Assembly: GCA_030019485.1 (NCBI GenBank) | Contig: JASEEW010000039.1 | Coordinates: 1-12,381 of the forward strand | Direction of reading: 5' to 3' | Source: Thermoplasmatales archaeon | Lineage (GTDB): Archaea > Thermoplasmatota > JASEFT01 > JAUWIS01 | Length of the DNA stretch: 12,381 nt | Shown here: in pieces, positions 1 through 6,642 of the stretch | How positions within the stretch are numbered: position 1 is the first letter of the stretch | Layout of the letters: each line of letters starts with the position of its first letter | The notes under the pieces: model-generated | Told to the model about the DNA's origin: nothing | Seen by the model: the letters and a program-made list of their open reading frames with translations, nothing else | The model's database searches: none | Program-made: the position numbers and the translations under genes

Positions 1-27
1 CCGAATTGACATTCCCATAGTTTTCAT
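1..27 (-). CDS. Start of a divergent gene (partial)
   Basis: On the minus strand an ATG at 27-25 opens nine codons reading MKTMGMSIR and runs off the window. It is preceded at 40-35 by AGGAGA, a good ribosome binding site seven bases from the ATG, which is the main support. The product cannot be identified from nine residues. It is divergent from rps12, so the S12 operon begins here rather than continuing from an upstream RNA polymerase/L30e/NusA block, as it does in many archaea. Confidence 0.55.
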
Positions 28-51
28 TTTGCAATCTCCTGTAAGAACAAC

Positions 52-60
52 ATATATATA
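52..60 (+). promoter_or_regulatory. TATA box of the rps12 operon
   Basis: ATATATATA lies about 50 bases before the S12 ATG. With the usual archaeal spacing of about 26 bases from TATA centre to start, transcription would begin near 82, giving a leader of about 26 bases that contains the GGTGA ribosome binding site at 98-102. The TATA run is nearly symmetric, so it might also serve the divergent gene, but the spacing there would leave out that gene's ribosome binding site. Confidence 0.6.
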
Positions 61-73
61 CACGAAAAACATT

Positions 74-86
74 ACGTGAAACACGT
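74..86. promoter_or_regulatory. Palindrome at the predicted rps12 start site
   Basis: ACGTG-AAA-CACGT is a perfect 5-bp inverted repeat with a 3-base centre. It sits where transcription is expected to start (about 82), between the TATA box and the ribosome binding site. Archaeal repressors often bind such positions, so it is a candidate operator for the S12 operon. It could also be a chance short palindrome. Confidence 0.35.
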
Positions 87-107
87 TTAACACATCTGGT
101 GAAAAAC

Positions 108-536
108 ATGGTGAAAGGATTATACGCTGCAGGAAAGCTGAAAAAAAACAGGCATAACCTTAGATGGAGTGACAGATACTACAAGAGAAGAATGCTACAT
201 CTTAAAGAAAAATCTGACCCCCTGGAGGGGACAAGCCAGGCAAAGGGCATAGTGCTGGAGAAGGTTGGTATTGAGGCAAAGCAACCGAACTCTGCGATAA
301 GAAAATGCGTCAAGGTGCAGCTGATAAAAAATGGGAGGCAAATCACTGCTTTTGCAGTCGGTAACAACGCGATTAGTTTCATTGATGAGCATGATGAGGT
401 TTTGGTTGAAGGTATTGGCGGGAGGATGGGTAGAAGTTATGGCGACCTCCCCGGTGTAAGATTCAAAGTTATAAAGGTGAACAATGTTTCCCTGAACGAG
501 ATGGTAAGGGGAAGAAAGGAGAAACCTGTGAGGTGA
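108..536 (+). CDS. rps12: Small-subunit ribosomal protein uS12
   Basis: uS12 sits at the decoding centre of the 30S subunit and helps set translational accuracy. The 142-residue product is of archaeal length and carries the family core KQPNSAIRKC at residues 58-67, followed by FIDEHDEVLVEGIGG and the GDLPGVRFKV segment near the decoding site. I chose the ATG at 108 over an in-frame GTG at 99 because the GGTGA at 98-102 is then a ribosome binding site five bases away, the pattern seen before most genes here; the GTG itself lies inside that site. It is the first gene of the str-type operon, with rps7 starting five bases after its stop. The promoter and a possible operator lie just upstream. Confidence 0.96.
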   Translation: MVKGLYAAGKLKKNRHNLRWSDRYYKRRMLHLKEKSDPLEGTSQAKGIVLEKVGIEAKQPNSAIRKCVKVQLIKNGRQITAFAVGNNAISFIDEHDEVLVEGIGGRMGRSYGDLPGVRFKVIKVNNVSLNEMVRGRKEKPVR

Positions 537-541
537 TGAAA

Positions 542-1102
542 ATGCAGAAACTGTTTGACAAATATGATTTAACCGAGGTCACTGTCAGCGACAGAGGACT
601 GGGAAGATACATAAATCTTGACCCGTTGTCCATCCCGCATATTGGTGCAAAACACGCTAACAGATGGTTTGGGAAGGCAAAGGTCAACATTGTTGAACGT
701 CTTATTAACGGAATGATGAGAACTGAACATGCAACAGGTGATAAGGCAAGAACATATAACATAGTAAAAAATGCATTTTCTGCTATTGAGAAAAAAACAA
801 AAAAGAACCCTGTTCAGACATTTGTGAATGCTCTGCAGAATGCAGCACCAAGAGAGGAAATCACCCGCCTGCAGTATGGTGGAATATCTGTACCAAAAGC
901 TGTTGACATAGCACCGCTGAGGAGACTGGATATAGCATTGAGAAACATATGTCTGGGAGCAATCAAGGTATCACATAAAAACAAAAAAAGAATAGAGAAC
1001 TGTCTGGCTGATGAAATCATAAATGCAGCAAAAGGTGACCCAAACTCATTTTCTGTGTCTAAAAAGGATGAGATTGAGAGGGTGGCATCCTCTGCACGAT
1101 GA
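542..1102 (+). CDS. rps7: Small-subunit ribosomal protein uS7
   Basis: uS7 nucleates assembly of the 30S head and lies near the E site. The 186-residue protein has the archaeal form: an N-terminal part with LGRYINLDPLSIPHI, the core KVNIVERLINGMMR, then ARTYNIVKNAFSAIEKKTKKNP, and the usual archaeal C-terminus KDEIERVASSAR. The ATG at 542 is preferred over the upstream GTG (533) and ATG (536), because GGTGA at 532-536 is then the ribosome binding site with a five-base gap. That site overlaps the rps12 stop codon, so the two genes are probably translationally coupled. A hairpin and the TTAGGG-rich spacer follow the gene. Confidence 0.96.
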   Translation: MQKLFDKYDLTEVTVSDRGLGRYINLDPLSIPHIGAKHANRWFGKAKVNIVERLINGMMRTEHATGDKARTYNIVKNAFSAIEKKTKKNPVQTFVNALQNAAPREEITRLQYGGISVPKAVDIAPLRRLDIALRNICLGAIKVSHKNKKRIENCLADEIINAAKGDPNSFSVSKKDEIERVASSAR

Positions 1103-1323
1103 TGATAAAGTAGTTAGTAGTTAGGGCAAACTTCCAAGCTGGGTAGACTCGCAGATATTAGCAACTTGTAAACTGGGAAGTTTGGGATTAGGGGTTAGGA
1201 GCGAACAAGGAGTCAGGGGTTAGGGATTAGGGAAAAACGATTCCCTATCTACTATCCCCTAGCTTCTTGCATGCCCTAGCCCCTAGCTACTATTCCCTAA
1301 CTGCTTGTACAGGGTGATAAAAA
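1103..1323 (+). repeat. TTAGGG/CCCTAA inverted-repeat spacer before fusA
   Basis: This 221-bp spacer has no plausible gene. The first half contains G-rich TTAGGG-like units: TTAGGG at 1121, GGGATTAGGGGTTAGG at 1184-1199, and GGGGTTAGGGATTAGGG at 1216-1232. The second half holds the complementary C-rich units: TTCCCTATC near 1241, ATCCCCTAGC near 1254, GCCCTAGCCCCTAGC near 1273, and TTCCCTAACTGC near 1293. The outer copies TAGTTAGGG and CCCTAACTG are inverted relative to each other. A separate hairpin pairs CAAACTTCC (1127-1135) with GGAAGTTTG (1176-1184). The ribosome binding site of fusA (GGTGAT, 1313-1318) closes the stretch. The transcript could fold into a long stem, and the G-rich half fits a G-quadruplex pattern. 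Confidence 0.7.
1127..1184 (+). repeat. Nine-base-pair hairpin after rps7
   Basis: CAAACTTCC at 1127-1135 pairs exactly with GGAAGTTTG at 1176-1184 around a 40-base loop. It starts 25 bases after the rps7 stop codon. It could act as an end or processing signal between rps7 and fusA, or be part of the surrounding repeat element. No U-tract follows, so it is not a typical terminator. Confidence 0.45.
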
Positions 1324-3519
1324 ATGGGCAGGAAAGAGGAGCTGGCAAAAAAGGTTCAGCAACTAATGCATGATTTAAGGCATATAAGAAATATTGGGAC
1401 GGCAGCGCACATAGACCATGGCAAGACAACACTCAGCGACAATCTTCTTGCTGGGGCAGGCATGATATCAGAGGCACTCGCAGGCACACAGCTTCTCCTT
1501 GACTATGATGAGCAGGAACAGGCAAGGGGCATAACAATCAATGCAGCAAACGCATCAATGGTGCACAAGTATGGCGGCGAGGAATATTTGATAAATCTTA
1601 TTGACACACCAGGGCATGTGGATTTCGGCGGTGATGTTACGAGGGCGATGAGGGCATTGGATGGCGTGATTATTGTTGTGTGTGCTGTTGAAGGGGTTAT
1701 GCCGCAAACAGAAACAGTTATACGCCAGGCGATGAAGGAAAAAGTTAGACCTGTTTTGTTCATAAACAAGGTTGACAGGTTGATCAATGAGTTGAAGGTT
1801 ACGTCAGAGCAGATGCAGCAGAGGTTTGTGAAAATCATAGGGGAGGCAAACGCGCTTATCAAAAGATATGCCCCTGAAGAGTTTAGGAGTAAATGGGCAG
1901 TAAAAGTTGATGACGGCTCTGTGATGTTCGGTTCAGCATATAAAAAATGGGGGATTTCCATTCCTTATATGAAAAAAACAGGCATCACTTTCAAGGACAT
2001 ATATGAGCACTGCGCAAAAAACAGGCAGGAAGAGCTTTCCAAAAAAGCAATACTGCATGAGGTTGTGCTTGATTCAGTAATTAAACATCTGCCTGACCCT
2101 ACGGTAGCGCAGAAATACAGGATTCCGCAAATATGGAAGGGGGACATTGACTCCGAGATTGGAAAAGCCATGATGAACTGTGATGAAAACGGTTCTCTTG
2201 CATTGATGATTACAAAAATTATTATGGACCCCCATGCAGGTGAGATTGCAATTGGCAGAATATACTCTGGCAAAGTAAATAGAGGGCAGGAGGTAAAAAT
2301 AGTAGGGATGCCAAACCCATACCATATACAGCAGGTTGCTATTTCTGTTGGTGCTGACAGACTGCCTGTTGAAGAATTGAATGCAGGGAACATTGTGGCA
2401 GTATCAGGTGTTAAGGATGCTGCTGCTGGTGTAACAATAACAAATACTGATATGGAGGCTTTTGAAAAAATCGTGCATTATTCTGAGCCTGTTGTGACCG
2501 TTGCAATAGAAGCAAAGCATATGAAAGACCTTCCTAAACTTGTTGAGGTTCTCAGAACACTTGCCAAAGCAGACCCGTCTCTGCAGGTGGAAATTAATCA
2601 GGAAACAGGTGAGCATTTACTTTCAGGTATGGGTGAACTGCACCTTGAGATTACGCAGTACAGAATCATCCATGAGCAGGGTGTTGATATTCAGGCATCA
2701 CCGCCCATTGTTGTTTACAGAGAATGTACTTTAGGAAAAGGTGGGCCTTTTGAGGGTAAATCACCAAACAAACACAACAGATTCTATCTGGAGGTTGAAC
2801 CACTCCAAAAAAATATTGTTGAAGCAATGCAGTCAGGTGAGATTCAAACATCTGGAAAGATAAAAGATTCTAAGGCGCTGGCAAAGAAACTCCAGGAACT
2901 AGGCATGGACAAAATTGAATCAAAAGGCGTTGCAGCATTCCATGACACAAACATATTCATTGATGCTACAAAAGGCATACAGTATCTGCATGAAACAATG
3001 GAGCTGTGCATTGAAGCATTCCATGAGGCAATGAAAAAAGGCCCTCTTGCTGATGAAAGATGCATGGGGGTCAAAGTTAGGCTGGTTGATGCGAAACTGC
3101 ATGAGGATTCTATTCACAGGGGTCCTGCCCAGGTCATACCGGCTGTAAGAAACGCGATTTATGGTGCGATGTGTCAGGCAAAAAGAAATCTGCTGGAGCC
3201 TAAACAGAAGGTTTTCATTAATGTGCCCCAGGAGATGATGGGTAGTGCAACAAGGGAGATGCAGCAGAGAAGGGCGAGCATAGAAGACATGAAGCAGGAA
3301 GGGGACATAACAACAATTATATCAAAGGCGCCTGTTGCTGAGATGTTTGGCTTTGCCTCTGCAATAAGGAGTGCGACAGCAGGAAGGGCGCTTTGGAGCA
3401 CTGAGCATGCAGGTTTTGAGAAAATACCGTATGAACTGCAGGATAATGTTGTCAAAAAAATCAGGGAAAGGAAAGGATTAAAACCTGAGCCTTATGATGA
3501 AGTATATTATGCAAGCTGA
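1324..3519 (+). CDS. fusA: Translation elongation factor EF-2 (GTPase)
   Basis: EF-2 drives translocation of tRNA and mRNA on the ribosome using GTP. The 731-residue protein has the usual archaeal length. The GTPase domain shows G1 AHIDHGKT (28-35), the switch segment EQARGITI, G3 DTPGH (94-98) and G4 NKVD (148-151). The C-terminal domain has LHEDSIHRGPAQ. His598 in IHRG corresponds to the residue that archaea and eukaryotes convert to diphthamide, so I expect the dph genes elsewhere in this genome. The ATG has a GGTGAT site (1313-1318) five bases upstream. It follows rps7 after an unusual repeat spacer and overlaps the methyltransferase at its 3' end. Confidence 0.97.
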   Translation: MGRKEELAKKVQQLMHDLRHIRNIGTAAHIDHGKTTLSDNLLAGAGMISEALAGTQLLLDYDEQEQARGITINAANASMVHKYGGEEYLINLIDTPGHVDFGGDVTRAMRALDGVIIVVCAVEGVMPQTETVIRQAMKEKVRPVLFINKVDRLINELKVTSEQMQQRFVKIIGEANALIKRYAPEEFRSKWAVKVDDGSVMFGSAYKKWGISIPYMKKTGITFKDIYEHCAKNRQEELSKKAILHEVVLDSVIKHLPDPTVAQKYRIPQIWKGDIDSEIGKAMMNCDENGSLALMITKIIMDPHAGEIAIGRIYSGKVNRGQEVKIVGMPNPYHIQQVAISVGADRLPVEELNAGNIVAVSGVKDAAAGVTITNTDMEAFEKIVHYSEPVVTVAIEAKHMKDLPKLVEVLRTLAKADPSLQVEINQETGEHLLSGMGELHLEITQYRIIHEQGVDIQASPPIVVYRECTLGKGGPFEGKSPNKHNRFYLEVEPLQKNIVEAMQSGEIQTSGKIKDSKALAKKLQELGMDKIESKGVAAFHDTNIFIDATKGIQYLHETMELCIEAFHEAMKKGPLADERCMGVKVRLVDAKLHEDSIHRGPAQVIPAVRNAIYGAMCQAKRNLLEPKQKVFINVPQEMMGSATREMQQRRASIEDMKQEGDITTIISKAPVAEMFGFASAIRSATAGRALWSTEHAGFEKIPYELQDNVVKKIRERKGLKPEPYDEVYYAS

Positions 3520-4018
3520 TAAAAAGAAAAACATCAAAAACAGGTACAATCTATCAGCCGATTTTTACAATTCCAGATACAGGGACATTCAGTATGAAAA
3601 ATATGCGCGAATGCTGAATGGTATGCATTTATCAGGAAGAATCCTTGACCTTGGCTCTGGAACAGGGATGCTTTCTGATTTTTTAGATAAGGAAGTGATA
3701 GGCGTTGATTTTTCCATTAACATGTTAAAAAAATCCAGAAACAAAAACAGAATTCTTGGGGATGCTGAGTTTCTCCCTTTCAAAAGCAATGTGTTTGATT
3801 TTGTTTTGTCATTCACACTGGTTCAAAACCTCCCTAGTTTTAAAGTATTCAAAGAGGTGAGAAGAATATTAAAACCAGACACATTATTTGTTTTAACACT
3901 GCTGAGGAAAAAATATGATGAAAATGCTAAAAAAGAGTTAGAAAAAGGTTTTTCTATACTGAAAGAGGCTGACTGCGGGGAGGACACAGGATTCATCTGC
4001 AGAGCAAAAGATAAATAG
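3494..4018 (+). CDS. Small class I SAM-dependent methyltransferase
   Basis: The protein is predicted to transfer a methyl group from S-adenosylmethionine; the substrate is unknown. At up to 174 residues it is little more than a Rossmann core: motif I ILDLGSGTG (50-58), the acidic end of strand 2 in VIGVDFS (Asp72), GDAEFLPF (89-96), motif IV DFVLSFTL (102-109) and LKPDTLFVL in motif VI. This resembles the UbiE/Methyltransf_11 type. The start is uncertain: ATGs at 3494, 3497 and 3509 all lie inside the end of fusA, and none has a clear ribosome binding site, so translation is probably coupled to fusA. Its position between two elongation-factor genes suggests a translation-related substrate, but that is inference only. 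Some C-terminal substrate elements seem short. Confidence 0.85.
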   Translation: MMKYIMQADKKKNIKNRYNLSADFYNSRYRDIQYEKYARMLNGMHLSGRILDLGSGTGMLSDFLDKEVIGVDFSINMLKKSRNKNRILGDAEFLPFKSNVFDFVLSFTLVQNLPSFKVFKEVRRILKPDTLFVLTLLRKKYDENAKKELEKGFSILKEADCGEDTGFICRAKDK

Positions 4019-4054
4019 GGAAAAGTGTATTATGGGTATGCATAGGTGATTAAA

Positions 4055-5332
4055 ATGGCTGAAAAACCACATATGAATTTGGTGTTTATAGGACACGTAG
4101 ACCATGGAAAATCCACAACAGTTGGAAGACTCCTGCTTGAAACAGGCGTTGTACCAGCCCACGTTATAGAGGAATACAGAAAAAAGGCTGCTGAGAAAGG
4201 CAAAGCAACATTTGAGTTCGCATGGGTAATGGATGCGCTGAAGGAGGAGAGAGAAAGAGGATTAACCATTGATGTCGCACACAAAAGATTTGACACAAGC
4301 AAGTATTATTTTACAATAATAGATGCGCCAGGGCACAGGGATTTTGTGAAAAACATGATTACAGGCACATCCCAGGCTGATGCAGCAGTTCTTGTTGTCT
4401 CTGCAGCAGAAGGTGATGGGGTTCAGGCGCAGACAAAGGAGCATGTGTTCCTTGCAAGGACGCTTGGTGTAACGCAGCTCATAGTTGCCATTAACAAGAT
4501 GGATGCGGCAAAACCAGGATACAATGAAAAAAGATACAATGATGTGAAGGAGGATGTTACAAAGCTACTGAAGACCGTTGGATATAAGATTGACACTGTA
4601 CAGTTTGTTCCAATAAGTGCATTGAAAAGCGACAATATAATAAAACCTTCTGAAAATATTAAATGGTTTAAGGGGGCAACATTTCTGCAAACACTGGACA
4701 ACCTGAAGGTGCCTGAAAAACCAACAGCTCTCCCATTGAGACTACCTGTTCAGGATGTTTACACCATCACTGGTGTGGGCACTGTTCCTGTTGGAAGGGT
4801 TGAATGCGGTGTTATGAAAGCCGGGGACAAAATAATATTCCAGCCAGCAAATGTTGCAGGCGAAGTAAAAACAATTGAAATGCATCATGAGCAGATACCC
4901 CAGGCGGTACCAGGGGACAATGTAGGGTTCAATGTCAGAGGAATAAGTAAGAAGGATGTAAAAAGAGGTGATGTTGTAGGGCATTCTGACAACCCGCCAA
5001 CAGTTCCGAAAACATTCACCGCCCAGGTTGCAATACTGCAGCACCCATCTGCGATTGCAGCAGGATACACACCAGTATTCCACTGTCACACATCCCAGGT
5101 TGCATGCATATTTGAGGAACTGCAGAAAAAACTGGACCCAAAAACAGGGCAGGTGAAGGAGGAAAAACCAGAGTTCCTGAAAACGGGTGACATTGCAATT
5201 GTTAAGATCAGACCAACAAGACCAATGGTGATTGAGAAAGCAAAGGATATCCCACCACTCGGAAGATTTGCGGTCAGGGACATGGGTCAAACAGTTGCCG
5301 CAGGACTATGTATAGATATTGAAAAGAAATAA
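4055..5332 (+). CDS. tuf: Translation elongation factor EF-1 alpha
   Basis: EF-1A brings aminoacyl-tRNA to the ribosomal A site as a GTP complex. The 425-residue product shows G1 GHVDHGKS (13-20), the switch I region ERERGLTIDVAHKRF (65-79), G3 DAPGH (90-94), G4 NKMD (147-150) and G5 ISALKSDNI, followed by the two beta-barrel domains with typical archaeal segments such as GTVPVGRVECGVMKAGD and GDIAIVKIRPTRPMVIE. The ATG at 4055 is preferred over an in-frame GTG at 4046, since GGTGAT (4045-4050) then lies four bases before it as the ribosome binding site. It lies 36 bases after the methyltransferase stop. An AT-rich stretch at the end of that gene could supply an extra promoter. Confidence 0.97.
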   Translation: MAEKPHMNLVFIGHVDHGKSTTVGRLLLETGVVPAHVIEEYRKKAAEKGKATFEFAWVMDALKEERERGLTIDVAHKRFDTSKYYFTIIDAPGHRDFVKNMITGTSQADAAVLVVSAAEGDGVQAQTKEHVFLARTLGVTQLIVAINKMDAAKPGYNEKRYNDVKEDVTKLLKTVGYKIDTVQFVPISALKSDNIIKPSENIKWFKGATFLQTLDNLKVPEKPTALPLRLPVQDVYTITGVGTVPVGRVECGVMKAGDKIIFQPANVAGEVKTIEMHHEQIPQAVPGDNVGFNVRGISKKDVKRGDVVGHSDNPPTVPKTFTAQVAILQHPSAIAAGYTPVFHCHTSQVACIFEELQKKLDPKTGQVKEEKPEFLKTGDIAIVKIRPTRPMVIEKAKDIPPLGRFAVRDMGQTVAAGLCIDIEKK

Positions 5333-5341
5333 ATTGCAGAA

Positions 5342-5356
5342 GTTTATTTCATAAAC
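5342..5356 (+). repeat. Small palindrome in the rps10 leader
   Basis: GTTTAT-TTC-ATAAAC is a perfect 6-bp inverted repeat in the 37-base gap between tuf and rps10. It ends directly at the GGTG ribosome binding site (5357-5360). It could modulate access to that site or be a short chance hairpin. Confidence 0.35.
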
Positions 5357-5369
5357 GGTGTAGAATTAC

Positions 5370-5681
5370 ATGGCACAAAAAGCAAGAATCTCTTTGACAG
5401 GTACAGATCCAAAAAAAATGGATAATATCTGCCAGCAAATCAGGGCGATTTCGGAGAGAACAGGTGTGGGCATGAAAGGGCCTATACCGCTCCCAACAAA
5501 AAAACTTGTTGTACCTGTGAGGAAAAGCCCTGATGGTGAAGGCTCAGAAACCTGGGACAGATGGGAGATGAGGGTTCACAAGCGCCTCATAGACCTTGAT
5601 GCTGATGAGCGTGCACTGCGCCAGCTTATGAGAATACAGGTGCCTGACGGTGTTAATATTGAGATTGTTTTGAAATCATAA
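5370..5681 (+). CDS. rps10: Small-subunit ribosomal protein uS10
   Basis: uS10 is part of the 30S head. The 103-residue product matches archaeal S10: an N-terminal strand KARISLTGTDPKKMDNICQQ, the loop with GPIPLPTKKLVVPVRKSPDGEG, then WEMRVHKRLIDL and the C-terminal strand VPDGVNIEIVL. GGTG at 5357-5360, nine bases before the ATG, is the likely ribosome binding site. Its place directly after tuf is the conserved archaeal order and marks the end of the translation operon. A new promoter for the membrane-module genes follows. Confidence 0.97.
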   Translation: MAQKARISLTGTDPKKMDNICQQIRAISERTGVGMKGPIPLPTKKLVVPVRKSPDGEGSETWDRWEMRVHKRLIDLDADERALRQLMRIQVPDGVNIEIVLKS

Positions 5682-5707
5682 ATCAACAGGGTTTTACTGC
5701 AAAACAG

Positions 5708-5716
5708 TTATATATT
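5708..5716 (+). promoter_or_regulatory. TATA box of the SPFH module
   Basis: TTATATATT lies 32-40 bases before the ATG of the membrane protein at 5748. Transcription would start near 5738, right at the GGTGA ribosome binding site (5740-5744), giving a very short leader. It is the only clear promoter before the four tightly packed genes ending at 8797, so it probably drives them all. Confidence 0.6.
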
Positions 5717-5747
5717 CCTTAAACCCATGTTTTATTTTGGGTGAACA

Positions 5748-6101
5748 ATGGCTGTGGATAAATCTGATATTGTATATTACACAGGTTATGGTATTGCAGG
5801 AATCCTTGCAGGTGTCTTTGTGCTATTATACTCATTTAATATGTTGAATCCTTTACAGGCATTTGGATTGTGGATGCTGTTCGTAGGGTTTGCAGTTATT
5901 GTACTGGGCTGCCTGAAAATTGCTTCTCCTAAAGGCATGCCCACCCTTATAGGTTTTGGGGCAGTGCTTGTGATAATATCTGGGTGTCTCAGCGCGCTCG
6001 CATTCCAGTTTTTATCCTTGTGGTCATGCATAGCTATAATCATAATACTGTTCAGCGCAGGACTTGTTTGCTATGGCTTGATAACATTAAGGAGGGAATA
6101 G
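5748..6101 (+). CDS. Small membrane protein with four predicted helices
   Basis: I do not recognise a named family. The 117 residues contain about four hydrophobic segments: roughly 12-32, 37-56, 66-86 and 89-110, with short loops between them and a short charged tail LRRE. There is no cleavable signal peptide. A GGTGA site lies three bases before the ATG. It is the first gene of a run in which the next gene starts one base after its stop, so co-expression with the coiled-coil and SPFH proteins is likely. By context I infer that it anchors or senses at the membrane for its soluble partners, as the membrane member does in the B. subtilis ydjFGHI cluster. This is a role analogy, not homology I can show. 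Confidence 0.85.
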   Translation: MAVDKSDIVYYTGYGIAGILAGVFVLLYSFNMLNPLQAFGLWMLFVGFAVIVLGCLKIASPKGMPTLIGFGAVLVIISGCLSALAFQFLSLWSCIAIIIILFSAGLVCYGLITLRRE

Positions 6102-6102
6102 T

Positions 6103-6636
6103 ATGGCTGCGGATTTGCGTAAAAAGGTGGAAGAAGACAGGGGCATGCTGAAAAAGATAGAGCTTGCAATACCAGGCTTCAGGGGCTACAGGAAGAGGGA
6201 GGATTTAAGAATCGCGGACAGTTTGCTGAGAGCGCAGCTGGCAGACAGGTTAAAGAATGTTGGCGCGCAGGTGGAGCAGTGCAGGCAGGATTTAGTTAAA
6301 AGAATGGAACTGGAGTTGCTTGAGGATGCAGCACGACTCGTAAACAATATTCAGAAGACTGAGAACAGGGTAAGGCATGCTGAACAGGGGTATTCAGGCA
6401 TATCCAGGGATTTTAGAATAGAGGAAAAGGAGCTGAACAGGTTGTATGAATGGGACCTGAGATTGATTGAGGATATTGATAGGATAAGGGGTGAGGTTGC
6501 AGCCTTGCAGAGCGCTATTACTGCCCGGGACAGGGCTGAACTGCCAACACGAATAAGGGCAGCAGCAGATACAATACAGGATTTCAACACCCTGTTTGAT
6601 AAAAGAATTGAAATAATTAGTGGGGTAGGAGTGTGA
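6103..6636 (+). CDS. Helical coiled-coil protein of the SPFH module
   Basis: This 177-residue soluble protein is almost entirely helical and rich in Arg, Glu, Leu and Ala. It starts with a basic helix and the segment IPGFRGYRKREDLRIADSLL (about 23-42), which resembles small uncharacterised proteins found next to SPFH/zinc-ribbon genes. Long heptad-like stretches follow, about 43-95 and 95-145. No membrane segment or catalytic motif is visible. A GGAGG site (6091-6095) lies seven bases before the ATG, inside the end of the previous gene. Its helical-hairpin character invites comparison with PspA/ESCRT-III membrane-remodelling proteins, which accompany similar SPFH clusters, but I see no diagnostic match. 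Role unknown; a scaffold or membrane-associated partner is an inference. Confidence 0.85.
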   Translation: MAADLRKKVEEDRGMLKKIELAIPGFRGYRKREDLRIADSLLRAQLADRLKNVGAQVEQCRQDLVKRMELELLEDAARLVNNIQKTENRVRHAEQGYSGISRDFRIEEKELNRLYEWDLRLIEDIDRIRGEVAALQSAITARDRAELPTRIRAAADTIQDFNTLFDKRIEIISGVGV

Positions 6637-6642
6637 GAGTAA

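Noticed and set aside
4742..5290. A 182-codon open frame on the minus strand inside tuf
   Set aside because: It is a shadow of a highly conserved gene, rich in Cys and Trp in an unnatural mix, with no recognisable motif.
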